This document shows positions 11,693 through 22,900 of a stretch of DNA of 27,706 nt, one piece after another. The position numbers and the translations under genes were made by a program. The notes beneath the pieces are model-generated. The model did no database searches and had not been told where the DNA came from. It saw nothing but the letters and a program-made list of their open reading frames with translations. Position 1 is the first letter of the stretch, and each line of letters opens with the position of its first letter. This DNA is from Salpingoeca rosetta (Eukaryota > Opisthokonta > Choanoflagellata > Craspedida > Salpingoecidae): contig NW_004754905.1 in assembly GCF_000188695.1 (NCBI RefSeq), positions 33,425-61,130 on the forward strand, read 5' to 3'.

Positions 11693-14450
11693 GTGCACGG
11701 CCTGCGGACGCAACCCTCACCTCCAATAACGGCCGCTGCATCAGCGAGTGCCCCGACGGCGGGCATGAGCTCGGCAACGGGTGTGCCGAATGCCAACTCC
11801 ACGCGTGTGCCAAGTGCCACACCACCAGACGCCACCGACTGCCTCCTCTGCCACGGCAACCTCACCAGTCGTGCATTGCCCATTGCCCTCTCAACTACTA
11901 CGCCAAGGACCACCGCTGCGTGCCATGCACCACGTGCGGCATGGGTACCTGGGCCTCCACCCCATGCTCCTTGTCCTCTGACGCCGTCTGCTCCCCCCTG
12001 AACCGAGTGCAAGCCGGGCCAGAAGGAGTTTGTCTCTGGCAACGCCGTGCGCGACCGTGCATGCGTGAGCTGCACCCTTTGGCATGGAGTACCAGCCGCC
12101 GCCGGACCGCGCCTCGTGCTTACCCACCAGTGCGTGCGAGGAGCCCTTCATCGAGACCATCCCGCCCACGCTCACCACAGACTGCCTGTGCTCCTGCGAC
12201 ACACTCACCTGCAACAAGCTCATCACGCAGCTGTTTGAGGAGATGGTGTGCGCCGAGCCCATGGACGAGCAGCTCGACGTCGTGCTTGACGTGTGCTGCT
12301 CCGGCCAGGGCGAGGATGGCATCCGCGACACCATTCGCCAGATGGATGCCGACGAGGCACGCCGCTCCTGCACAGGCTGCACAGACACGTGCGAGTGCAG
12401 CGCAGGCTTCATCCTTGTCTACGACGCCGACTCGGCCGACTGTCGGCCGTGCGACAGCGTGACGGAGTTCTCCCCATCCATTGGCGGCAGCAGGTGCGAG
12501 CCTACTGAGGAGTGCGAGCGCGGCCAGGAGGAGGTTGCCGCGCCAACCCGCTGCTCCTCGGACCGCGTGTGCCGCGACTGCCCGGCCGGCACCATCGACG
12601 AGGACAGTGACGGCTCCGCGGGTTGCCAGCCAGATATGCCCCGCCGGCCACTGCACGGAGGCGGGCTCCCACGGCTCCTGCTCCACCTTCACTTGCCGCG
12701 CAGGTACGCGCGACCATCATGACAGCGACCCCGCCACCCCATGCAAGGACGTCACAGAGTGCGCGTCCGGGTTTGAGGAGGTGCAAGCCATGACACTCCT
12801 CATCAGCGACCGTGTCTGCGACGAGTGCCCGGAGGGCACGTACAAGGCTGTCTGGCCAGGGCGTGCCCTGTCTCCCCGTCACCACGTGCGACGCCGGCGA
12901 GGAGGAGACGGTCAAACCCACCCCCACGAGCGACCGCGTGTGCGGCCAGTGCGAACTTGGCGCCACCTTCAAGCCCGTCGACGGCCAGGCCGAGTCGTGC
13001 CGCCCCGTCACGCAGTGCGGTCCAGATGAGGAAGAGATATTCGCTTTGTGAACCCACGCGCCAGCGCGAACGTCTCTGCCGCAAGTGCGTCCAGGACACG
13101 TGCGTGCCCGTGTCGCGTTGCGCTGCCTCAGAGTACATGTCCACGCATGGCCGTGAGCAAGTGCGAGTTTGGCACGTTCCAGAAGCCAGGCGCCCACGCT
13201 CGACTCTGACCGCGAGTGCGCGCTGGAGTGCTCCGAGTGCCCCAGCGGCCGCTTCGAGATTCGCGCCTGCTCCACGCTGGAGAACGTGCAGTGCGCTGGC
13301 TGCTCTGCGTGACCGCCGAACACATACATCCTGCGCGCCTGCAACTCAGAGAACGACGTGTCGTGCCAGCAGTGCAGCATGTGCTCCGATGAGCAGTACC
13401 GCAGCGCGCCATGCACCGCCACCAGCAACGACACGGGAAAGTGCACGACGCTCGACGTGTGCGACTAGGACCAGTTTGAGCTCTTCCCCACCGCCACGCC
13501 AACCGCGGACCGCATCTGCTGCGACCTGACCCAGTGCAACCCGTCGACGGAGTGCGAGCGCACCACCTGTGCCACCTCATCACCAAGTGCGACCCTGGCG
13601 AGCAGCGCATCCGCGCCCACCTCCACCTCCAACACCAAGTGCGAGCTGTGCCCCATCGGCACCATCGACCACGACGGCAACCCGCTCACCGCCTGCCAGC
13701 CGTGCCTCCTACGGCCACTATGTGCCTGCGGGATCCATCGGCTCCTGCGAGCAGTTCCTGTGCCCAGCCGGCACCGCCAACCTGGACCGCAACGCTAGCA
13801 CGCTGTGCACGCCGTGCCAGGTTGGCGTGGACTTTGCCGCCCTCTCTCTGGTCAGCGCGATTGCACACCTGTGGCGGAGTGCAACCTTGGCTACGAGGAG
13901 GTCGTGCGCCCTACTATGCGCCCCACCATCAACACGGACCACCAGTGCCGCCGCTGCATCGAGGGCCTGTTCTACTGCGACGGCAACATGGACTTCTGCA
14001 CGCGCGGATGTCGCCCTGCGAGCCTGGCTCCTTTGCGACGGCTGCGCACACCATCAGCACTCACCGCGAGTGCCAGATGGCCCGCACGTGCCCCAACAAC
14101 ACCACGTTCATCTCGCGCCCGCTCACGCCCACGCTGCAGAAATACAGGCATCTGCTCGCCGTAAATGCAGTGTCTGTCCAACGAGTACGAGCTCGTTGAC
14201 ACGCAGTCGCGCCGCGAGGCGTTTGAGGCCGCGCTGGTGCAGTCCATCAACATGACGCAGGACGCGTCGCAGATTCATTCTGCGCATCGACGTGCGCCAG
14301 GGCTCCGTCATCGCCACCGTCGCTTCCCTCAACGAGGACATTACGGTGTGCCTCTTCAGCTTGTTCGTCTCTGGCGACATCACTGATATGGGCTCCACCG
14401 CATCGCAGTGCGAGGCCGACGCGTTCCTGGAACCTCGTCTCTTTGGTTGC
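11693..14450 (+). pseudogene. Cysteine-rich TNFR/ephrin-receptor-like repeat protein, heavily frame-disrupted
   Basis: One long, intron-poor, GC-rich block encodes an extracellular-type cysteine-rich array. It starts at an AG acceptor (IDECTACGRNP) rather than an ATG, so it is the downstream part of a gene, possibly of the GH3 gene just upstream. Recurrent units of the form SDRVC-x2-CP-x-GT (SSDRVCRDCPAGTIDEDSDG, ISDRVCDECPEGTYK, TSDRVCGQCELGATF, CELCPIGTIDHDG) match TNFR/ephrin-receptor-like folds. A segment near 12210-12340 (LITQLFEEMVC...LDVVLDVCCSG) departs from the pattern. The C-terminal part (FEAALVQSINMTQDASQI, then RIDVRQGSVIATVA) resembles the alpha/beta domain that often follows such arrays. 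Reading must change frame near 11715, 11825, 11868, 11998 (a C6 run), 12073, 12635, 12850, 13037, 13138, 13570, 13625, 13705, 13855, 14010, 14165 and 14275, and it meets in-frame TGA (13310-13312) and TAG (13466-13468). No membrane segment was found in frame. Confidence 0.75.
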
Positions 14451-14499
14451 ACGGGTGCACACGCAATCCCACCCATCACACACACCAACTGCTGGAGCC

Positions 14500-14562
14500 T
14501 CTCACGCACGCACGCACACACGCGCACGCACGCACGCACACACGCGCACGCACGCACGCTTG
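14500..14562. repeat. (CACG)n/(CA)n array
   Basis: Mixed CACG and CA units just 3' of the cysteine-rich block, probably in an intron or 3' flank. Confidence 0.85.
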
Positions 14563-15049
14563 CGATTACACGTGGACGCCGCATTGCCCCACCAGGACAT
14601 CCACAGCAGGCATCATCATTGCACTTGATCGAGTGCTGTCAGCACTTGCCACCTTCACCTCCCACATCTTCATCATCATCCCAGCACTGCTGCAACCACC
14701 ACCACCAACGACAGCAAACTGCTCAAGGTATCGGATGCAGTTGACTCTTAGACCACCACGGCGTTGTTGGAAATGACCCTAACCCGGCGGCAGTGGTGGT
14801 GGTGGTTGTGGTAGTGCACGCCATGGTAACAGCACCGACAGCTGATGTGGTGGTGGTGGTGGTGGTGGTGTTTGCATTCCTCGCTGGTTCCAGCAACAGC
14901 AAGGAGGTGGCCATCGTGATTCTGGTGGGCACGCATGTGCTGGCTGTTGTTGGTGTCATGACTGGCAACAGCAGTTGTTGCGATGGGCGGAAACAGCGAT
15001 GAAGAAGGAGGTGCATGTATGTGGGGTGCATGGCACGCAGTCACCCTTC
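14563..15049. other. Triplet-repeat stretch, no supported gene
   Basis: It contains CAC and GTG triplet runs (14790-14815, 14848-14870). On the plus strand, 14793-15002 is open with a very hydrophobic translation (VAIVILVGTHVLAVVGVMTG) ending in a basic tail and stop. On the minus strand the same DNA reads as a Thr-rich, mucin-like peptide. Either could be the end of a neighbouring gene: the plus frame as a membrane anchor for the cysteine-rich protein, the minus frame as a tail for the minus-strand blocks at 15050-16340. Both could also be by-products of the triplets. Confidence 0.35.
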
Positions 15050-16340
15050 CTTTCTGTGTGGTTGGCTGTGCAATTGGAGTGTGCGCACACCGATGACGGC
15101 CATGTCGTGACGGCTGCCAATCAAATCACTTCCCACCTGAGAAACCACCGCATCTTGGCTGGTGCACGCGTGCGCCTCTTTCTTCCATCAGGCCGGCCAT
15201 CGACAGAGCAGCGTTGCAGTGTGTCATGCGGTGTTTGATGATGTGTCACTGTTGTTGCCATTGCGTTGGCTGTTTGTTCACATGCACGCCGTGCATACTC
15301 AATTTCCTTCCCTCCTCCCTGCCTTCCTTTCTTCTTGCTGTTCTCTGCTCTGCCACTCTCCCTTGTCAGTGTTGTGTGTTTGGTTGCTGGTTGCCGTGTT
15401 GTGGTGGTTCCACTTTGCTTGTTCAATCGTTTCCCAACAGTACAGTGGGACAGAGCCAAGACATGAAGAAACGACAGCAACCCTCACACGGGCACACACG
15501 CAACACCAACACGCACATCCAAGCAAGAGAGGAAAGCAGAAACAGAACACAACACAGCTCAAGACAACAGCCACATGGCATGGTGCCACTTGCAGTGCAG
15601 CCAAACAACCAAGTACAAGGCGGTCTGCACCAACAACAACAACAAGGGCGCAGTCATCCACCATCCCTGTCAAACTCGTCACACACGCAATGTGTGTCAA
15701 GGGAGGCAACCACTGCAGGGGCAAAGAAGACACACAAAGCGGGTCAGTCCACGGCGCTATTGTTGTTGTTGCTGTACTTGAACGCCTCGCACCAGTGCTT
15801 CAAGCACGTCCCTCCAGTGTCAGCTGCACTTGGTTGCCATCGTTGTCAGCTGGTGGTGCTGTTGTCGTGTGCACCGTGTCTCGCGGATGACCTGTGTGAT
15901 GAAGCAGCACGCATCCAGCACCACCACGACGGTGTCAGAGGGAAAGAAGTCGACGCTGCCGCGCACATCCATCAAGCTTGCTTGTGTGGTTCACAACACA
16001 AATCCACGCACGTGCAAGGCAGTATCAGCAAGAGTGAGTGAGGGAGGTGTGTGTGTGGGTGTGGGTGTGCATCACAGCAGGTGAAGTGGAGAACGCGCAT
16101 GAAGGAGCTGCCAGCAAGTCATCACATGGAAGCAAACCATCATCAGCCGCAACACACACGCGTGGATTCACTCACAAGCAAGGATGCCGCTGCCACTTGC
16201 CACTGCCATGGCCTCCTCATGCATCGACGATGCCGTCGCCAGCCAGTCCGCTAGCCATCCAGCTATCAGTCAGGAAGGGAGTGTCCAACATCGTGTGGGG
16301 GCAGCAGGCCAAGGAGGATCTTGCACGGTTCTTCTCGTGT
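15050..16340 (-). CDS. Candidate multi-exon gene on the minus strand, unrecognised
   Basis: Four protein-like blocks follow each other on the minus strand. About 16340-16240 reads LACCPHTMLDTPFLTDSW. 15972-15892 (27 codons, ends FITQ before a weak GTCATC donor) reads DFFPSDTVVVVLDACC. 15712-15590 (41 codons between acceptor CTGCAG and donor CAA/GTGGCA) reads DDCALVVVVGADRLVLG. About 15139-15045 opens after TTTCTCAG and reads DLIGSRHDMAVIGVRTLQ. The middle two are in compatible phase 0. They share a hydrophobic beta-strand flavour but match no family I can name. No start, no full chain and no transcript evidence are available, so this is a prompt for checking rather than a firm gene. Confidence 0.3.
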
Positions 16341-16993
16341 GCTTCACACCACCACTTCCTCCTCCTTGTCACTCTCATCCCATGCTGGTGCTGGTGCTGC
16401 TGTGTTGGCGAGCAAAGAGGGGGAGATGGTCATTCCTTCTGGTTGCCACCACGTCGGCGAGCGTAGCCACTGCCGCTGATCCATGCATGGAGTGCAATGG
16501 TGGCTGATGGTTGGTTGGTTGAGTGTGGTTGGTTGAGTGAGATGAAGGAAGGATGGAACACGGGCTGAGGTGGAGGAAGGAGGAAGGAAGGAAGGGAAAT
16601 GGTGCTGTGGGTGGTGGAGGTAGCAAGAAGCAAGAACAAGGGAAAAACAAACAAAGGAGAAGGACAGCTGGCTGGCTGCTTTGTGGAGGAAGATATGCAC
16701 ACTTCTGCACGTGGCACGGAGCAGCAGCACTCTCACCAGAGCAGAGAAGAGAGAGGAGGGGAGAGGGGAGAGGAGAGAAGCAGAAGAGAAGGGAAGAAGC
16801 ACCAAGCACTGCAAGAAGCAGGCGTCTGTGTGGGTTGTTTGGTTTGTGGTGTGTCCTCTCCAACTCCATTTCTGCGTCGTTCCAGTCACAACCCACAGCA
16901 GAGGTCACAGCACCCCAGCCAAACAAGCAACAAGCAAGCAACAGAAGAGAGCAGAGAGGGAGGAGGAGAACAGACAAGGAGGAGACAGGGCAG
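16341..16993. promoter_or_regulatory. Purine-rich leader region upstream of the ROCO-ART gene
   Basis: A long GA-rich stretch (about 16540-16990, GGAAGG, GAGAGG and AGGAGG runs) runs up to the start ATG at 16994. It probably holds the 5' UTR and core promoter. No TATA box or clear transcription-factor motif was identified. Open frames here on the minus strand are Ser/Leu-rich shadows of the purine tract. Confidence 0.4.
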
Positions 16994-19900
16994 ATGGGTG
17001 ACACCCACAGCAAGGCAGAGGGAGAGGAGAGGGCGAGGGAGGAGGTGGAGGCCTTGCTGGCACAGACGAAGCTGAGGGGTGAGGTGAAGGACAAGATCAG
17101 GGCCATCGCCAACAACACGGGTGGGGATAAAGTGAGGTGAGTGCATTACCAGAACGCCACATTGCCCTGTTGGAGTACAAAGCGCACTCTGCATGTACCG
17201 CTCTCTGCTTGCCTTGCTGCTGAGGGTTTTTGTGTGGCGCAACCACGATAGCCATGGTGGTCTGTGACTTGTTTGCCTGCTTGTCTCTTGTTCTTGGCGC
17301 ACATTGAATGGCAGCTTTTGGCGGGATCGCCTCGGCGTCAGTGGGGCGAAGGCATTGGCAGAGGCGCTCAAGGACAACACCTGTCTCAGAGTGCTCAAGT
17401 TCGTACCGTGGTGATTGAGCTGCGCGTGGCATGCAGTTCTGGTGGGGCTGCTTCATGCTGGTTGTTGGCCGCCCCCTTCTCCTCTTTGCGTGCTCGTGGC
17501 ATGTGTTTTAACCGCCCCCTTTCGGTCTTGGCAGCCTGTGGGACAACGTCATCGGTAATGAGGGCACTGTGGCGTTGGCAAAGATGCTGAAGCACAACAC
17601 GACCTTGACATCACTCGAGTGAGTGTGGACACATGCATGTGTGGATGGAAATGGGCTGCGTCACTGTCGTTGTGTAATGCCCTGTGATTCGCGAATGCCC
17701 GTGTATGGGGGTGGGTTCAAGGACAATGCTTCCACCCACCCACAGCCACGCACATGCACTCACCCTTCCTTGTCCATGTGGCATCATCGCCTTGTGTGGC
17801 ATCATACCATTTTGACAGCCTGAAAAGCAGCCGCATCGGTCCTGTGGGCGCTGTGGCGTTGGCAAAGATGCTGAAGCACAACACGACCATGGCAACACTC
17901 ATGTGAGTGTGGACACATGCATGTGTGGATGGAAATGGGCTGCGTCACTGCCGTTGCACAATGCCCTGTGTTGTGGGTGTGGGAATGTGCGTGTGTGGTA
18001 GGTTGGGTTGGACGACTGTGTTACCGCCCACAACCACGCACACGCTCTCATTCCCTCTTCCTCACCCATGTGACAACATCACCCTGCGTGGCATCATCCC
18101 TTCTCGACAGCCTGGACAACAATGATATCGGTTCTGAGGGTGCTGTGGCGTTGGCAAAGATGCTGAAGCACAACACGACCATGGCAACACTCATGTGAGT
18201 GTGGACACATGCATGTGTGGATGGAAATGGGCTGCGTCACTGTCGTTGTGTAATGCCCTATGATTCACGAATGCCCGTGTATGGGGGTGGGTTCAAGGAC
18301 AATGCTTCCACCCACCCACAGCCACGCACGTGCACTCACCCTTCCTTGTCCATGTGGCATCATCGCCCTGTGTGGCATCATACCATTTTGACAGCCTGAA
18401 AAGCAGCCGCATCGGTCCTGTGGGCGCTGTGGCGTTGGCAAAGACACTGCAGCACAACACGACCATAACATCACTCGAGTGAGTGTGGACACATGCATGT
18501 GTGGATGGAAATGGGCTGCGTCACTATGATTCGCGAATGCCCGTGTATGGGGGTGGGTTCGAGGACAATGCTTCCACCCACCCACAGCCACGCACATGCA
18601 CTCACCCTTCCTTGTCCATGTGGCATCATCGCCTTGTGTGGCATCATACCATTTTGACAGCCTGAAAAGCAACCGCATCGGTCCTGGGGGTGCTGTGGCG
18701 TTGGCAAAGATGCTGAAGCACAACACGGCCATGACGACACTCATGTGAGTGTGGACACATGCATGTATGGATGGAAATGGGCTGCCTCACGTTGCACGTT
18801 AATGGCGTGCCGTGGGTGTGCGAATACACATGCGTGGTGGGGTGGGTTCAAGGACAATGCTTCCATCCACCCACAGCCACGTACACGCACTCACTCACTC
18901 TTCCTCACCCATGTGGCATCATCGCCCTGCGTGGCATCATCCCTTCTCGACAGCCTGGACAACAATGATATCGGTTCTGAGGGTGCTGTGGCGTTGGCAA
19001 AGATGCTGAAGCACAACACGACCTTGACATCACTCGAGTGAGTGTGGACACGTGCATGTGTGGATGGAAATGGGCTGCGTCACTGTCGTTGTGTAATGCC
19101 CTGTGATTCGCGAATGCCCGTGTATGGGGGTGGGTTCAAGGACAATGCTTCCACCCACCCACAGCCACGCACATGCACTCACCCTTCCTTGTCCATGTGG
19201 CATCATCGCCTTGTGTGGCATCGTACCATTTTGACAGCCTGAAAAGCAGCCGCATCGGTCCTGTGGGCGCTGTGGCGTTGGCAAAGATGCTGAAGCACAA
19301 CACGGCCATGACGACACTCGAGTGAGTGTGAACACACATGCACATATGGATGGGAATGCGCTACTTCGCTACCGTTGCACCTTGTCACGTGTTGTGGGTG
19401 TGCGAATGCACATGTGTGGTTGGTGATCTCAACGACAATGCTTCCATCCACCCACAGCCACGTACACGCACTCACTCACTCTTCCTCACCCATGTGGCAT
19501 CATCGCCCTGCGTGGCATCATCCCTTCTCGACAGCCTGGACAACAATGATATCGGTTCTGAGGGTGCTGTGGCGTTGGCAAAGATGCTGAAGCACAACAC
19601 GACCATAACATCACTCGAGTGAGTGTGGACACATGCATGTGGATGGAAATGGGCTGCGTTTCTGCAATTGCACTTTTATCCCGTGCTGTGATGTGTGTGT
19701 GCGCATGCATGTGTGTGGTGGGGTGGGTTCAACGACTGTGTTGCCACCCACAGCGATCATCACGCACTCGCGCACTCTTCCTCGCCCATGTGGCATCATC
19801 GCCCTGTGTGGCATCATGCCATCTTGACAGGCTGTACAACAACAATATCGGCAATAAGGGCGCTGTGGCGTTGGCAAAGATGCTGAAGCACAACACGACC

Positions 19901-22900
19901 ATGACAACGCTCAAGTACCTTAAGTACGCGTATGTGGGCACATGCATAACAATCGATAGAGAGGGAAAATGCGCGGCGTCACTGCCGTGCTATCATTGCT
20001 GCCGTCCGGACATGTTGCAAACAAGTAGGGCGTATTCCTACTAACTCAAAGCTATCCTGTTCTTCCTGTTGCCAACTTACCTGTTGTTCCATCTCATCTA
20101 ACAGCGTTTCCCACAATCATATCACGGAGCCTGGCATGGTGAATGTGCTGAAGCAGCTGCAAGGCATGGATGCCCAAGCCAAGATTCGGTGAGGTCTCGT
20201 GTGCTTGCGACCTTGCTCCACCCACACGTACCAGCTCAACTTCAGGCGACGCTCTTTCATCTCACATTCCCTCTTTACCGCATCACAGGCTGTTCGAGTT
20301 CAAGCTCGAGTCCTCCACCTCCGTCGCCCGCACACTGGCCACGCTCCGCACCAAGCGCCCGGACATCAACGTCGTGTTCAGCAAGTGGTGAGTTCTCACA
20401 GCAGTAGAGTGGAGTGACAGGCTTGTTCTTACTTTAAAACCCCTCCCCACCCCATCTTCTTTCCACCCTTCACGCTGCAGCCTTCTTCTCCTCAGGTATT
20501 TCGAAACAGAGGACGAGTTCGACTCTTCCGCCAAAGCTGCCTACCAAGACCAGCTCGATCTCCTGAAGCTGCTTGAGACAGGCTCCGTTCCTCTGGAGAC
20601 AGCAAAAGTGTTTGTGTGCGGCGATTACGGCATCGGCAAGACGACGATGATCAAGTCGCTGGACAGTGATGATCATGAACCCCAAAGTCAGGCAGAGCAG
20701 CCACCCAACGACCCAGATCGGCCGGATGAGCGCACACCTGGCATCCGCGTGTGTGACATGAAGCTTCAAGACACCACAAGCCAAGGCAACGAAGGTGGCA
20801 ACGCTGCATCTCTTCGCGTGTACGATTTCGGCGGGCAGCTCGCATATAACGCCATCCACACGCTGATGATGTCGGACCGCTTCGCTGCCTTTGTCGTCTG
20901 CGTCGACCTCTCCCAACCAGAACAGCACGTGAAGGATCGCGCCAGCTACTGGCTGCAGTTCATCTGCACGCGACTGAAGCAGGGCATTGCGGCTGCCACA
21001 GCAACGGCAGGCGTTGATGCCATGGAAGAGGTGAAGCCGCGCGTCGTCATCGTGGGCACCAAAAGGGATATTGCTCGCAAGATAGGGCTTGTTGGAGCAC
21101 ATTGGCAGCCCACTTGGAGCACAGCGATGATCGCATACCTGCAGCACACCTTCGGCCACATCATCGACATCCAAGACAGCCTCATATCTCTCAACTGCCA
21201 TCAGGGAGGGGATGCGGGCTTTGATCAGCTGCAAGCCCACTTGGTCCAGCACTGGCGGTGGCTGAAATCACTCGAGATGCTGGTGCCAAAGGTGGTGGGG
21301 ATTGTTGGCCCGAGCATTGAGTCCGCTCGGCAACAACACCCAAGTTGGACGGTGTCTGAACTCCTGGAGTACATCCGACGCAGTAGCAGTGATGAATTCG
21401 CCCCCACGTCTGCATTGGACGAAGGCGTATTCCATCGCATTCTCAGGTGCGGTTGTCTGGCGGAGAGTGAGGGAGGACTTGTTGCCTGCTTCAGCCTCGA
21501 TGTGTTCCTTTGACTGCGTTGTTCGCTGCACCTCACACTCAAGCACATTCCTTGTTCACAGATACCTCCACTCCCGCGGTGATCTTCTCTGGTACTCTAA
21601 TACGCCATCTTTGGCCAACCACGTCTTCGTTTCCCCAAACTGGCTCTTGCACGATGTGATGGGCAAGGCGTTGCAGCCAGAGGGCGTGGCTTGTGGAGGC
21701 CTCCGACCAGAGAACGGGGTTGTCACCTTCAGTGATATCGAAGCATCTTTCCGCGGCATCGCCAGCGCTGACCTCGTCATCAACGTGCTGCAACACGCCC
21801 TCCTTTGCTTTGAGCTGCCACCTGCTGACGATGGCCAACGACGATTCATGCTGCCGAGTCGCGTGGAGCGCTTGGTTGGCGTTGGTGACGCCTGGCCACA
21901 TGACGAGTGGCCTCTTTATGCCGGGCGGCGCATGGTGGTTGAGGACGAAGCATTGGCTCTTTGGCGCTCCCGCCTGGGTTCTTCCCGCACGTGCAAACAC
22001 GACTCCACGAGTCGTTTGGAACTACACTGCAAGTGTGGCAAAACGCCTTCTTCTGCCAGCGCGATGGCGTGCAATGCCTTGGGCTGCTCCGAGGCGGCCG
22101 TGAAGTTGACGTGTGGGTCCGAGCACTCGCTGGCGCCGAGTGCAACGCCTGGAGCTGCATGACGCAGGTGAGGACTCGTGAAAACTTATGAGCGTGGGTG
22201 CCATGTTCCTGTGTCTTTGTGGATTGATGCCTTTGCCGAACACAGCTGCTTGAACCATTAGCCATCTGGTGTACTCATCCACTTGCTTGTTTCTTGTTTG
22301 TTCTCCTGCCATGCCGCCGCAGGTCTTCGATTTGCTGCAGGAAGAGGCGCATGGCATCGACCACGTAATCCTTGTGCTCAGTGCCAATCACTTGAAGCAG
22401 CACAAGCAGTATCCAGCCGGGTATGACATTACTTCGCTCCACAACAAGCGTGCGAGCGATATTGTGACGTCCACCCACCACAGACCAGGCTGCTCCGTCA
22501 TGGAACGTGTTGGGGATCTGCTTGTGCACAATCCCGTCCTGACAGCACCCTGGCACCAATCTGGCCACGAGTGGCACCATGCTGCCTGGCGGCTCGACGA
22601 CAGCTTTGACCGCCAGTTGCAGTGGACTGGGCCTGGCAATCATGACGTGTACTCTGCGCCACTGCCAGCCGACACCGACTTGTATCGGTGGATAGAGAAC
22701 CAGATGGGACTGGGCCTCACCCTGTCACGCGTGGAGGTGACCAAGTCCACCACAATGCTGCGGGCGTTCAAAGCGCAAGTGGAGCGGTCGGCGACGCGCC
22801 GTGGCAGTGCAAACCCGTCCAACCCCTTCAACAAGGACTTTGGGGCTGGTGATCCGGACAAGCGCGCCATGCTCGACCGACTTAAGACGCAGTTTGCAGA

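Noticed and set aside
16994..17010. N-myristoylation of the ROCO-ART protein (MGDTHS)
   Set aside because: Gly at position 2 and Ser at 6 fit, but Asp at position 3 is normally excluded from the motif.
16375..17118. Long Ser/Leu-rich minus-strand frame
   Set aside because: It is the antisense of the GA-rich leader and first exon of the ROCO-ART gene and has no recognisable domain.
17535..19914. Regular repeats with similar spacers, like a CRISPR array
   Set aside because: The repeated 84-base pieces are LRR-coding exons in one frame and the spacers are related introns with GT-AG borders in a eukaryotic gene.
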